Assembly: GCF_000055945.1 (NCBI RefSeq)
Contig: NC_008014.1
Span: 1-64,000, forward strand
Direction of reading: 5' to 3'
From: Lawsonia intracellularis PHE/MN1-00
Lineage (GTDB): Bacteria > Desulfobacterota > Desulfovibrionia > Desulfovibrionales > Desulfovibrionaceae
DNA: 64,000 bases
Position 1 is the stretch's first letter. Each line of letters opens with the position of its first letter. The position numbers and the translations under genes are program-made. The notes beneath the pieces were generated by a model, which made no database searches, was not told the origin of the DNA, and was given only the letters and a program-made list of their open reading frames with translations. Of this stretch, positions 7,836-17,556 are shown in pieces.

Positions 7836-10205
7836 ATGAAGTATATACGTCTTATAAAAAAATTTTTTATTATATATAAAAAATATGGGTTCCAAGCAGC
7901 AGCTATAAAAACTAGACAATATTTTCGTAAATTTCTACCAAGTTATGCTGTTTCTTATTTCTTACCTACGATTCCTTATGAACCTCCATATCCTATAGAT
8001 CCAAAAGTTACTACAGATATCAAGCTTATTGCTTACTATTTACCCCAATTTCATCAATTTCCTGAAAATGATGAATGGTGGGGAAAAGGATTTACAGAAT
8101 GGACAAATGTCTGTCGTTCAAAACCTATGTTTGAAGGGCATATTCAACCTAATTATCCTCATCCTGACATAGGTTTCTATGACCTTTCAAATATAGAAGT
8201 GCTACGTAAACAAGTAGCAATGGCAAAACAACATGGTATTTACGGATTTTGTTTTCATCATTACTGGTTTGCTGGTAAGCGATTAATGGAAAAGCCTGTA
8301 GATATGCTCCTTAAGCATTCAGAATTGGATATCCCCTTTTGTCTGAATTGGGCTAATGAAAATTGGACAAGACGTTGGGATGGTGAAGATCAAAAAGTAT
8401 TAATTGCTCAAACACATTCACCAGAAGATGATATTGCGTTCATGAAAGATTTGTTAAGATATTTTAAAGATCCTCGATATATCCGTATTAACAATCGACC
8501 TGTATTACAACTATATCATGCATCATTGCTTCCAGATCTTAAGGCAACTGTAAAACGTTGGGAAGCTGTATGTAAAGAGCATGGCGAAGAAAAGCCCTAT
8601 CTTATGCTTGTACAAAGCTTTCGAAACATAGACCCACAAGACTATGACTTTGATGCTGCTGTGCAATTTCCTCCCCATTTACCATCTTGGAATTTTCCTA
8701 TTGATATTGGGTTAAAGGGTCTTCATAAACGTTTTAAAGGAAGAATACGACACTATAGTATGTTTGCTGAGGCTGTTGTAAAAGATTATACTACAAAATA
8801 TACATTGTATCCTTGTGTTTTTCCTGGGTGGGATAATACACCTCGGCGTCTTTATTTTTCAAGTATTTTTGCATGCTCAACACCTCAAGCATACCGTCAA
8901 TGGTTAACTGATGCATGTACATTTGCTTCCACAACACATGAAAAAGACAATCGTTTTGTATTTATTAATGCTTGGAATGAATGGGCAGAAGGAGCACATC
9001 TTGAACCAAACAAAGCTTATGGGTATGCATATCTTAATGCAACGTCACGTGTTGTGGAAAATTTTGCAGTACCTCCTTCTACAGCAGAAAACAATCCTCA
9101 TAAAGTATTAGTAGTAGGACATGATGCATTTCTTGCTGGTGCACAACGATTATTACTTGAAACATTACAGTGGATTAAAAGAAATACAAATATAGATTGT
9201 AGGCTTCTTTTACTTGGTGATGGTGTTTTATTAGATGAATATATGCAGTCTGTACCTGTGATGCTATGTTCAGCAGATACATTGCAGTTATCAAAGCTAG
9301 AAGATTTTTGTGGAGGGATTCCAGATTGTATTTTAGGTAATACAGCTGTTTCAGCTCAAGTATATAACATGCTTTCTTCATGGAATGTTCCTATTGTTTC
9401 ATTTGTTCATGAACTTGAAGCAGCTCTTCAACGTTTTGCAGGTGAGCAAAATATTGCTTCTATGTTGAAATATTCAAGTTATTTTATTACAGCATCTGAA
9501 CCAGTACGACAAAATCTTATTTCTACTCATGGAGTGAATCCACAAGATTGTATAACAATACCTGCGTTTCTTGAGCCACGTCTCTATCCACTATCTCAAA
9601 AAAAGAAGAAACAATTACGTGAGTCATTGAATCTTCCACAAAATGGTTGTCTTTTTATGGGATGTGGAACCAGAGATTGGAGAAAAGGTTTTGATCTCTT
9701 TATTGAAGTAGCTATAACTACATTAAAAAATACATCTCATGAGCTTCCTATTTTTTGTTGGGTAGGAAAACAAGAAGTACCACTTCTCCACTCTTCTCCT
9801 TTATACAAACAGTTAAAAAAAGATATCCATAATAATCTTATTTTTATAGATGAAGTTGAAAATCCAGGACCATACTTTCAAGCTTCTGATGTATTTTTAC
9901 TGCCTTCTCGTGAAGATCCCTTTCCACTTGTAGCACTTATGGCTGCATTATGTCAGAATCCTATTATTTGTTTTGCTGATGCAGGAGGAATTCCTTCATT
10001 TGTTTCAAATAACTCTGGGATTGTTGTTCCTTATGGGGATAGTAGCGCCATGTCAAAGGCATGTATCCAATTGATAAAAAATAAACAATTATGTGAACAA
10101 CTTGGAATACCTGGAAGAAAAAAAGTATTATTGCATTATACAACAGAAGTTGCAGTGCCACGTATAATTACTGTGTTACAACAGGCTATAAAAATTTGTA
10201 GATAA
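7836..10205 (+). CDS. WbsX/GH99-like domain fused to a GT4 glycosyltransferase
   Basis: A 789-aa two-domain protein. Residues about 55-420 match the WbsX family found in O-antigen and capsule clusters: LIAYYLPQFHQFPENDEWWG, KGFTEWTNV, HGIYGFCFHHYWFAGKR, NWANENWTRRWDG and FINAWNEWAEGAHLEP. Residues about 425-789 form a GT4-like GT-B domain with GCGTRDWRKGFDLFIEVA and the donor-site region LPSREDPFPLVALMAALC. The ATG at 7836 was chosen; an in-frame TTG at 7821 adds five residues. WbsX domains are related in fold to GH99 glycan-active enzymes and their exact activity is poorly established. The fusion suggests one polypeptide acting twice on one growing chain. Confidence 0.85.
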   Translation: MKYIRLIKKFFIIYKKYGFQAAAIKTRQYFRKFLPSYAVSYFLPTIPYEPPYPIDPKVTTDIKLIAYYLPQFHQFPENDEWWGKGFTEWTNVCRSKPMFEGHIQPNYPHPDIGFYDLSNIEVLRKQVAMAKQHGIYGFCFHHYWFAGKRLMEKPVDMLLKHSELDIPFCLNWANENWTRRWDGEDQKVLIAQTHSPEDDIAFMKDLLRYFKDPRYIRINNRPVLQLYHASLLPDLKATVKRWEAVCKEHGEEKPYLMLVQSFRNIDPQDYDFDAAVQFPPHLPSWNFPIDIGLKGLHKRFKGRIRHYSMFAEAVVKDYTTKYTLYPCVFPGWDNTPRRLYFSSIFACSTPQAYRQWLTDACTFASTTHEKDNRFVFINAWNEWAEGAHLEPNKAYGYAYLNATSRVVENFAVPPSTAENNPHKVLVVGHDAFLAGAQRLLLETLQWIKRNTNIDCRLLLLGDGVLLDEYMQSVPVMLCSADTLQLSKLEDFCGGIPDCILGNTAVSAQVYNMLSSWNVPIVSFVHELEAALQRFAGEQNIASMLKYSSYFITASEPVRQNLISTHGVNPQDCITIPAFLEPRLYPLSQKKKKQLRESLNLPQNGCLFMGCGTRDWRKGFDLFIEVAITTLKNTSHELPIFCWVGKQEVPLLHSSPLYKQLKKDIHNNLIFIDEVENPGPYFQASDVFLLPSREDPFPLVALMAALCQNPIICFADAGGIPSFVSNNSGIVVPYGDSSAMSKACIQLIKNKQLCEQLGIPGRKKVLLHYTTEVAVPRIITVLQQAIKICR

Positions 10206-10464
10206 TATTGTTAACTTAGTGTAATTGGTTCTGATTAAGATAGGATATTTATTTTATACCTATAGATAATTGTTGCAAAATCAGGATTAAGTTAATTAAA
10301 GTGGTTAAGGAAAGTAGACGCTATAAAATCTGTTTTCAGATGAAAATTATAAGCTAGCGTTTTGTTTTTTTCAGAAAATTAGAAATAGAGAAAATTAGAT
10401 AGAAATCTAGGTATTGAACAACCAATAATAAGGGTTGTTTTTTATTTGGAATAGAAAGTTATGT

Positions 10465-11196
10465 ATGTCTAGTAATACATCAAAAAAATGGCCTAAAGTA
10501 ATTCCACCTCTTACACCTGAACAAGAAGCTATTAGCCTTGATTTTTACCATTATTGGTTAGAGTTACTTGCTTCAAAATACAATATGCTAGAAAAATTTA
10601 ATCATGGTTATGTAGTTAAAGCTGCAACCCCTGGTTTTTGTCATACTCTTGAAATTGGGGCTGGTATTGGGGAACATTTGTATTATGAAAATCTTTCTGA
10701 GGAACAAACAAAAAATTATGTTGCAGTAGATGTACGTGAAAGTTTTATTGAAAAGATTCGTAATATTCATCCACAGATAAAAGTTTTATGTGGAGACTGC
10801 CAAGATAGGTTGCCTTTTGAAGATGGACATTTTGATCGAATTATTGCTATTCATGTTCTTGAACATTTACCTAATCTCCCTGCAGCTATCCGTGAAATAC
10901 ATAGACTTTGTAATAAACAATCTGGCTCTTTTTCTATAGTGATACCATGTGAGGGAAGTTTAGCATATTCTTTTGCAAGAATGATTTCCACAAAGCGTAT
11001 TTTTAAAAAAAGATATAATCAGTCATATGATTGGTTTATTAAACGTGAACATATAAATACACCAAGTGAAATTTTTGAAGAAATTGCTCCTTATTTTAAA
11101 AAAGAGTCAACAAACTATTTCCCATTATTTGTACCATTAGCTTTTTGTAATCTTATAATTGGAGCTACGTTTTCTCCAATTATTCATAACAATTAG
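10465..11196 (+). CDS. Class I SAM-dependent methyltransferase
   Basis: A 243-aa methyltransferase with all the main motifs: motif I LEIGAGIGEH, acidic YVAVDVRESFIEKI, motif III-like LPFEDGHFDRIIAIHVLEHL, and IHRLCNKQSGSFSIVIPCEG. It would transfer a methyl group from SAM, perhaps to a glycan terminus given its neighbours; the substrate is not readable. The ATG at 10465 is preferred over an upstream TTG at 10435, with GAAAG about 7 nt ahead. It ends the + strand glycan genes and faces the - strand cluster. Confidence 0.85.
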   Translation: MSSNTSKKWPKVIPPLTPEQEAISLDFYHYWLELLASKYNMLEKFNHGYVVKAATPGFCHTLEIGAGIGEHLYYENLSEEQTKNYVAVDVRESFIEKIRNIHPQIKVLCGDCQDRLPFEDGHFDRIIAIHVLEHLPNLPAAIREIHRLCNKQSGSFSIVIPCEGSLAYSFARMISTKRIFKKRYNQSYDWFIKREHINTPSEIFEEIAPYFKKESTNYFPLFVPLAFCNLIIGATFSPIIHNN

Positions 11197-11292
11197 TTAT
11201 TGCTATTTATTATATAGTCACCCTACTACTATGTAGTTCTTTAGGTATGCTATAAGTATAACAACTTTTTATGAAAAAAGAAGTGTATTGTA

Positions 11293-14200
11293 CTAATCAG
11301 CCATAAGTACATCGACATGATGTATAGTAATAGGTACTTCTGTATTAACACTAATAGACAGTGTTTTTTTATGTATCCATGCATAAAGTGTACTTATTCG
11401 TACAAGATATTCAACAGGTTTATTGCTTACCTTTAGGTTAAACGAAAACTGTCCTACATTATCATTAGTATCTTTTATATAAAGGGTTATAGTTCCTCCT
11501 ACTGGAGAAGTAATGGAGAAATCTAAATATTGTGCTATAGAATCACTTGTATATTTTGGTAATGGGACATCATATGTAATATTTTTTTGTAATGTAATAT
11601 TTCTTGCTAATGTTATGAGTCTTTGATTTGTTATTGCATGTTTTTTATTATATTGAGCCCACAAATAGGGTATTTGTCTTGTTTCGAATATTTGAGAAAC
11701 AGTAAGTGGTATATTTGGACGATCTAACATAGCAATTTTCATTGAGTGAACTTCCATATGTGTATTATCAGGACAATCAAGACGAAGATCTGTTAAAGTT
11801 TGTGCATCATGAGGAATAGGTAACATTGCTTGGAAAGTCATTGGTTTTTCAAAAGCAGGAATTCGGAATGTTACAGAATTATTCTCGTTATATCCTTTGT
11901 CATCAAAGTTAAAAAAGAGTTGAAACGTACCCATATGAGAATTTGTTATATCAATAGAGAATAAACACCACTTATTTAAACAAACAGAAATAGGCTGTAT
12001 TTTTGCTGCTGACATAAGATTATATACAAATGGATCATATGGACCACCAACTATTTTTAATACATTATCTCTAACTGTTATAGATGCGTTTTGTGTAATA
12101 TAGTCATGAACATTAACAATAGGTATATGTAGATAATCGACTGTATCACAAACAGGTAACATTGTTGAAAGGCAACTATCTTTTGCAGCCCATAATTCAA
12201 ATCCACCTATATTTACACTAGGTTCATAGTTTTGGTATGTAAATTCTGTAACACGATACAGTTGTGAGTTTAGTGGGAGATAGTCTATACGACTATCTGA
12301 TGCAGGACCTTCCATAATAACTAAAGGAAGTTCTCCTTTTTTAAATAATTGATCTAATTGTTTTACAAGGCTTTTTTGCCCTTTATCAGAGTTATATAAG
12401 GATAGAATAGATAAGTATAAAGGATTCCTTTTTCCTGAAGCAGCATAAAGGCCATGGCCATTCAGAAAATCTAAGAATGTTTCATTCCCACTAAGCTCCG
12501 AATATAATATATTTATCAATGGTTTGAATGTATCAGTATAAGTAAGTCGTTCAGGTACAGGTTTTTTCCAATTCATTGTAGGAAGGCCTAAATGATTTGG
12601 TATAGCTGTGGTACGTTCTCCTTGAAAGATGTTAAGTATAATCCCAAGAAAAAGAATCCATGCAGGTAGATAAAAGCGTATTTTCCAAGGAGCTAAAAAA
12701 GGAACAAGCCCAAGGATAAGAAAACTATATAGTGGCATATAGCCTGCGGCTAATGTATGTCTTCCTAAAGATCGTGTAAGTAAGAAAAGCATAGAAACAG
12801 AAATGCCAAGAATGATCCATTGCTTAGGCTTGATATGTTGATGTGAAAGAATCCTCCATGAAAAGAGGATACAAATACCAATAAGAAGTAAAGGTCGTGC
12901 AACATAATACCATATAGTCAATGGAGTAATAGAGTCAACAAATGCTATCCTTCCTTGATTCATAAATTCACATAAAGCAAATCCTCGTATCCATTCAATA
13001 TTATCAAAAACATTTCCTCCATGGAGGCTTACTAATACAGCATAGATAATACTTAATGTACCAAAGATAAGAAGAAATGAAGGTAAAACAATACGTATAA
13101 TGTGTTGAGGTCTACGAAGAGAAGCTATAATAAGTACAATCCATGTTCCAAGGATTGTAGCTTTACCTATTGAGGGCATCCAAAAAAATGTGAATGCAGT
13201 AATGGCCCATAAGGTTACAATACGTTTAAAAGTGAAGTTTTTTATAACCCAAGGTAGAAAGAGTGCAGGTAATAAACCCATAGCATAGTATAATGAATCA
13301 TAAGTGGTAAATAGGCTAAATGGGTATAATAATAAGACTAAAAGTAATGCATACCCTGGACGGACAAATCTTGTAAAAACAGCATATATTATAAGGTTAG
13401 CAATGACTTTATTAGGCATTACATTCCAGATAAAGCTACTTGTTGCCTGCTCTTGTCCTCCAAAAAGCATAAATAGTGTTGGGAAGAAGTAATCCCAAAG
13501 TCCTCTTGTAGGCCAGATATCAATAAAAGGAATTTGTCCAAAAGCTATAAGACCATGAGCAGGTGTAATACTATTAGCAGGATGTAGTAAGTCTCTTGAT
13601 GTCCACTGAAAATGCCAAAAGAGCATGGCTGTCAGAGTAGTAAGACATATAGGGAAATACCAATATTTCATAAGAGTATTTTGTCTAATCAACTTCTTGT
13701 GAATAGTGGTATGTTGATAAATACAATAACACAGTAGAAGAAGAGGAACTAAAAGATAGAGAAATAGTATTTTTGAACAAACCTGCCAATCATTAAGGAG
13801 CATTAAATATTGTGCTTCTCCTGTAATAATAATGGCTATAGGAAGTATTAGTAATGGCGCACCACACTTAAGAAAAAGATGTTTTTTGTCTAAGATAGAT
13901 ATAAGCCATCCTAGAATAAAAAAAGGTGTTGTATGAAGTGGCCAGTGAATATATACAGGTGTATTAATTTTATGATGTGATAATAAGAGGAATTGTATAG
14001 TTAGATAGACACTTAGTGATAGAAAATAAAATCCAAACGCAGAGGGTTTAAGTGTTAGCAAGGTAGAAAGTTTTTTTTGATGTGTTAATACAAAAAACCA
14101 TCGTATGAGTAGGATCCCACAGATAGATAATGTGAGTTCTACAAATGTATAAAATTGTAGCCGATAGGATGGATACATCAAAAAAAGGATTTCTGTAACA

Positions 14201-14562
14201 CACATCATTGAGGCTATGCCAATTAGAGCAGCCTTTTCAAAGGTAATGACATCATGAGTGAATCGTTTAGAAAAGGTAGAGAAAATATTAGAAAGTACTG
14301 AAACAATACCAGAAAATGAGAGTGTAAAGATAAGTAATAAAATAAAATATAGTGATTGTCTTTTGCAGGTATCTATACCTTCAGAAATAGCCAAGCCATA
14401 AATACGTCCTACAAAAGAACTGAGTTCAAAAGACTGTACTTTAAATACTCTAAGGATAATATATAAACTTAATGTAACTGCAGTAAGGTAAAGACAAAAA
14501 AGATCATTTCTATTATTAGGTAATGGAAAGAGTTTCACTATTTTTTTATAGTATGCTGTCAT
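11293..14562 (-). CDS. Very large membrane glycosyltransferase-like protein, paralog 1
   Basis: A 1089-aa protein. Roughly the first 620 residues form more than a dozen hydrophobic segments; the last 400 or so form a soluble, beta-rich region. The motif FGQIPFIDIWPTRGLWD near residue 340 resembles the 'G-x-IPY-x-D' loop of GT-C enzymes (PMT/ArnT type), which use polyprenyl-phosphate sugars. Catalysis is inferred, not shown. The start at 14562 aligns with paralog 2 and has AGGAT upstream; an in-frame ATG at 14610 would overlap the previous gene. The C-terminal part has SPVGGTITLYIKDTNDN and YLVRISTLYAWIHKK, shared with the paralogs. It follows the HddC-like gene by 10 nt, so the two are probably co-transcribed. 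Confidence 0.75.
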   Translation of the reverse strand: MTAYYKKIVKLFPLPNNRNDLFCLYLTAVTLSLYIILRVFKVQSFELSSFVGRIYGLAISEGIDTCKRQSLYFILLLIFTLSFSGIVSVLSNIFSTFSKRFTHDVITFEKAALIGIASMMCVTEILFLMYPSYRLQFYTFVELTLSICGILLIRWFFVLTHQKKLSTLLTLKPSAFGFYFLSLSVYLTIQFLLLSHHKINTPVYIHWPLHTTPFFILGWLISILDKKHLFLKCGAPLLILPIAIIITGEAQYLMLLNDWQVCSKILFLYLLVPLLLLCYCIYQHTTIHKKLIRQNTLMKYWYFPICLTTLTAMLFWHFQWTSRDLLHPANSITPAHGLIAFGQIPFIDIWPTRGLWDYFFPTLFMLFGGQEQATSSFIWNVMPNKVIANLIIYAVFTRFVRPGYALLLVLLLYPFSLFTTYDSLYYAMGLLPALFLPWVIKNFTFKRIVTLWAITAFTFFWMPSIGKATILGTWIVLIIASLRRPQHIIRIVLPSFLLIFGTLSIIYAVLVSLHGGNVFDNIEWIRGFALCEFMNQGRIAFVDSITPLTIWYYVARPLLLIGICILFSWRILSHQHIKPKQWIILGISVSMLFLLTRSLGRHTLAAGYMPLYSFLILGLVPFLAPWKIRFYLPAWILFLGIILNIFQGERTTAIPNHLGLPTMNWKKPVPERLTYTDTFKPLINILYSELSGNETFLDFLNGHGLYAASGKRNPLYLSILSLYNSDKGQKSLVKQLDQLFKKGELPLVIMEGPASDSRIDYLPLNSQLYRVTEFTYQNYEPSVNIGGFELWAAKDSCLSTMLPVCDTVDYLHIPIVNVHDYITQNASITVRDNVLKIVGGPYDPFVYNLMSAAKIQPISVCLNKWCLFSIDITNSHMGTFQLFFNFDDKGYNENNSVTFRIPAFEKPMTFQAMLPIPHDAQTLTDLRLDCPDNTHMEVHSMKIAMLDRPNIPLTVSQIFETRQIPYLWAQYNKKHAITNQRLITLARNITLQKNITYDVPLPKYTSDSIAQYLDFSITSPVGGTITLYIKDTNDNVGQFSFNLKVSNKPVEYLVRISTLYAWIHKKTLSISVNTEVPITIHHVDVLMAD

Positions 14563-14572
14563 GGTCTTTATC

Positions 14573-15277
14573 CTAAATAAAACATGTTTTTTGTGAAAGA
14601 TATGTTTCAAGCGCTGCTAGTCCATGAGGAGAACCTATTTCATAAAAGCGTTGTGTAACTTCATATCCAACAATAGCTCGATTCTTTACAAGAAATGTAT
14701 ATACATCAGAGAGATCAAATGTAGTATTCTTCCAATCAGTAAAGATTTTTTTGTGGAGACATGATAATCCATAGTCTATATACTGCATTTTGTCTGTTTT
14801 ATGTGTTTTATTATAGTCTATGATACAACCATTTTCATATTGAATATTACTTGTATCAAACTGATTGTTATTTTTATAAATGGTGAGTAAGGCTGGTTGA
14901 GAGCTTTTTTGGTATGCATCAGCTATTACTTTGTAGTCTATATCAAGATAACTATCTCCATATAGGACCATAAACTGTTCACTGAGTAAAGGTAATGCAT
15001 TATAAATAGCTCCCCCTGTACCTAATAGGTGAGGCCCATCCATAGACCATTGGATATTGAGTCCATATTTATTTTTTTTTTCAACATATTCTATAACTTG
15101 TTCCCCTAAGTGTCCTAGGCACAAGACGATATCTTGGATACCCTTCTCAGCAAGTAAACATAGTTGGTGTTCAATAAATGGCTGACCATGTATAGATAAA
15201 AGTGCTTTGGGTAATGTTTTTGTGTGTGGATGCATACGAGTAGCAAGTCCACCAGCAAGAATGACTACAGGTAACAT
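14573..15277 (-). CDS. hddC: Heptose-1-phosphate guanylyltransferase-like nucleotidyltransferase (HddC-like)
   Basis: A 234-aa sugar-phosphate nucleotidyltransferase. The signature loop VVILAGGLATRMHPHTKTLP, then KALLSIHGQPFIEHQL and LLGTGGAIYNALPLL, place it in the RfbA/HddC superfamily. Its partners (GHMP kinase directly upstream; GmhA and GmhB further on) point to transfer of GMP from GTP to D-glycero-alpha-D-manno-heptose 1-phosphate, giving GDP-heptose. The start codon overlaps the stop of the kinase gene, so the two are translationally coupled. Nucleotide specificity is inferred from context. Confidence 0.82.
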   Translation of the reverse strand: MLPVVILAGGLATRMHPHTKTLPKALLSIHGQPFIEHQLCLLAEKGIQDIVLCLGHLGEQVIEYVEKKNKYGLNIQWSMDGPHLLGTGGAIYNALPLLSEQFMVLYGDSYLDIDYKVIADAYQKSSQPALLTIYKNNNQFDTSNIQYENGCIIDYNKTHKTDKMQYIDYGLSCLHKKIFTDWKNTTFDLSDVYTFLVKNRAIVGYEVTQRFYEIGSPHGLAALETYLSQKTCFI

Positions 15278-16257
15278 TAGGATAATACCACCTTTGTTCC
15301 TTCATAATCAAATTGAAAACGGACTCTAGATAATCCTGCTTGACTCATAGCTTTGCATAATCGTACTTTATCCTCGGCAACAAATAGAAGAAATCCTCCA
15401 CCTCCAGCCCCAACAAGTTTGCCACCTATAGCTCCATTATTCATGCCTAATAGATACCATTCATCTATTTGAGAGTTTGACATACCACCTGAACGTTGCT
15501 TTTTATGTTGCCAATGTTCATTCATAATTGTTCCAAAACCATTGATATCTCCTGCTTCAAGGCAAGCTTTGCTACGATAGCCAAGATCTTTAACATAGTG
15601 AAGATTATCTATCATTTCTTTATCGCCCTTTTGAGAGCGAACATGTTGATCTGCTAAAATGTTACTTGCACTTCTAGAAAAACCTGTAAAAAAGAGAAGT
15701 AAACGTTCTTCAAGTTCAAATTGTGCTTCAATAGGTATTTGTAGAGGATATGCACTAACAGTGTCATCTTTATGGAAAGTGAAACACGTTAACCCACCAA
15801 AGGCAGCAATATATTGATCTTGTTTTCCAATTGGTTCTCCAAGACGATCAATTTCTATATGGCAGGCAAGTTCAGCTAAATCGTGTGGTAAAAGGAGTTT
15901 TCTTCTATGCATATAAATAGCTTTAAGTAATGCTGTAGTAAAGCTTCCAGAAGAACCAAGTCCTGTTCCTGCGGGGATGTCAGCTAATGTTGTGATTTCT
16001 ATTTGTGGAGTTTTGAGTTCCTGCATAAGAAGGACTTCGCGAATAATTCGGTGATTAATTTCTTCTGCTTTAGAGCAATGTTCAATATCTGAATACTTGA
16101 GAGAGATTCCTTCTATAAACGGATACATAATGGTTACATAAACATATTTATTGATAGCTCCAGCTATAAGAAATCCTTCATGTTCACGATAGTAAGAAGG
16201 AAGATCTGTTCCTCCTCCTCCAAGACTTATTCTTAATGGACTACGTGCAATAATCAT
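15277..16257 (-). CDS. hddA: D-glycero-D-manno-heptose 7-phosphate kinase-like (HddA-like GHMP kinase)
   Basis: A 326-aa GHMP-family sugar kinase. It has the N-terminal substrate segment SPLRISLGGGGTDLPSYY, the ATP-binding loop PAGTGLGSSGSFTTALLKA and the C-terminal GGKLVGAGGGGFLLF. This form, with GGGTDLPSYY, is typical of HddA, which phosphorylates C1 of heptose 7-phosphate in the GDP-heptose branch. A ribosome site AGGAGAA lies 10 nt upstream. It starts an apparent operon with hddC and the large glycosyltransferase paralog 1. A different GHMP sugar kinase is possible but less likely beside GmhA- and GmhB-like genes. Confidence 0.85.
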   Translation of the reverse strand: MIIARSPLRISLGGGGTDLPSYYREHEGFLIAGAINKYVYVTIMYPFIEGISLKYSDIEHCSKAEEINHRIIREVLLMQELKTPQIEITTLADIPAGTGLGSSGSFTTALLKAIYMHRRKLLLPHDLAELACHIEIDRLGEPIGKQDQYIAAFGGLTCFTFHKDDTVSAYPLQIPIEAQFELEERLLLFFTGFSRSASNILADQHVRSQKGDKEMIDNLHYVKDLGYRSKACLEAGDINGFGTIMNEHWQHKKQRSGGMSNSQIDEWYLLGMNNGAIGGKLVGAGGGGFLLFVAEDKVRLCKAMSQAGLSRVRFQFDYEGTKVVLS

Positions 16258-16286
16258 AGATTATGTATTCTCCTAAAGGCTGGTTA

Positions 16287-16315
16287 TATCTAGTAGATAG
16301 ATTATATTATGTCAA
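16287..16315 (-). promoter_or_regulatory. Candidate sigma-70 promoter for hddA
   Basis: On the - strand, TTGACA (16315-16310) is followed after 17 nt by TAGATA (16292-16287), about 30 nt before the hddA start. The -35 is perfect and the -10 moderate. In such AT-rich DNA chance matches are common. Confidence 0.4.
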
Positions 16316-16457
16316 TCATTCTGATGAGATAAGAATCATTTACTATTATGGTATATACTCATGAGTAGTTAATACAAAAGAGATATAAAAATGTAATATA
16401 CAATCATTATTACTATACTAATAGTAGTATATTATATATAAAAAGAATGAAAATGTA

Positions 16458-16497
16458 ATAATATAACAAATAGTTATTATACTATTTGTTATATTAT
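16458..16497 (-). terminator. Hairpin terminator after the oxidoreductase gene
   Basis: A perfect 17-bp inverted repeat (16458-16474 and 16481-16497) with a 6-nt loop. It begins about 70 nt past the stop of the Gfo/Idh gene. The stem is A/T-rich (core ATAACAAATAGT), so termination strength is uncertain. Confidence 0.55.
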
Positions 16498-16566
16498 AAT
16501 AGTAGAAATGGTAAATTTTTAGTATGCTACAATGTATATTTAAATTATATTACAATTATGTAATAG

Positions 16567-17556
16567 TTATAAAAATGTATATCCAGATTGTTTATACAGT
16601 TTTTCAACAACTTCATGTACAGCAATAGCTTCAGGTATACCGGCTGCTGGCGTTCGATTATGTTGAATATCTTCATAAAACTCTTGGAGTTCTGTAGCCC
16701 ATGATTTATCTAACATAGGATATTCCCATGTTGTTGTTTCTGGAGGGCCCATTTCAGGGAGCATTTGGTAAAGAGTAACTTTTTCTACTCCATAGCTACC
16801 TCCTAATCCAGAGATATCTATTTTTGCTTGACGGCCATAGATTTCAAACGAGAAAAGATTTTTCCATTCAGAACAACTAACATGTAAAAATGCTGTTTTT
16901 TTTGTATTTGTTTGTAGTAACATAAAGGCATTGTCATCTACAGGCATGTCCCAATAGCATGTTTGGACAGAACCAGAGATTGAAGTAAAGTCTCCTAAAA
17001 ACCACCGAGCAAGATCAATAAGATGTGGACCTTGATCAAGAAGCTCTCCTCCTCCAGAGCGATGTGGATCTGCTCGCCATTCTTTTTCATAGCCAATTCT
17101 TCCGCCATGTCCATACCGAGCACGGATAAACATTAATTCTCCTGTATAACCAGCTTGAACAAGTTCATGTGCTTTAAGTACAGCTTTATGATATCTATGA
17201 TTAAACCCTACTCGTACAAGCTTTCCGCTAGCTTTGGCGGCTTGTTGAATACTCAATAGTTCTTGGAGATTACGACCAGCAGGTTTTTCTACAAGGACAT
17301 GTTTACCTGCTTGTAATGCTTCTACTGTAAGATTTGATAGACTATCATGAAGTGTTGATATGATAATGATATCTATAGAAGGGTTAGCAATGACCTCTTG
17401 CCAAGAGACGTAAGCATGGCAATGAGGATACATAGATGCAAGTTTTTCAGCACGTTCAAAATAGAGATCTGAACAAGCAATAAGTTGGTGAGTATCCCCA
17501 ATGGATTGCGCTCGTTTATGCCCAATAAGGCCACATCCAATAATACCTATCTTCAT
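16567..17556 (-). CDS. Gfo/Idh/MocA family NAD(P)-dependent sugar oxidoreductase
   Basis: A 329-aa protein. The Rossmann start KIGIIGCGLIGHKRAQSIG binds NAD(P). The family marker VEKPAGRNLQELL follows (the conserved EKP with catalytic Lys), and the C-terminal domain has GGGELLDQGPHLIDLARWFLG. It likely oxidises or reduces a hydroxyl or keto group of a nucleotide sugar. The ATG at 17556 overlaps the stop of the upstream SDR gene (ATGA), which implies coupling; four residues further upstream would be an alternative start. Its probable role is tailoring of the heptose or another sugar of this cluster. Confidence 0.88.
   Translation of the reverse strand: MKIGIIGCGLIGHKRAQSIGDTHQLIACSDLYFERAEKLASMYPHCHAYVSWQEVIANPSIDIIIISTLHDSLSNLTVEALQAGKHVLVEKPAGRNLQELLSIQQAAKASGKLVRVGFNHRYHKAVLKAHELVQAGYTGELMFIRARYGHGGRIGYEKEWRADPHRSGGGELLDQGPHLIDLARWFLGDFTSISGSVQTCYWDMPVDDNAFMLLQTNTKKTAFLHVSCSEWKNLFSFEIYGRQAKIDISGLGGSYGVEKVTLYQMLPEMGPPETTTWEYPMLDKSWATELQEFYEDIQHNRTPAAGIPEAIAVHEVVEKLYKQSGYTFL

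Larger units (their letters stand above)
16258..16566. other. Intergenic gap between two - strand operons
   Basis: No gene is visible. The stretch contains a hairpin (16458-16497) behind the oxidoreductase operon and a candidate promoter (16287-16315) for hddA. This supports two separate transcription units. Confidence 0.6.

Noticed and set aside
10206-10310. Possible second hairpin or site related to the 126-177 palindrome
   Set aside because: Only the short blocks GTTAACTTA, CTGATTAAG and GATTAAGTTAA match; spacing differs and the arms do not pair well. Kept only as a side remark.
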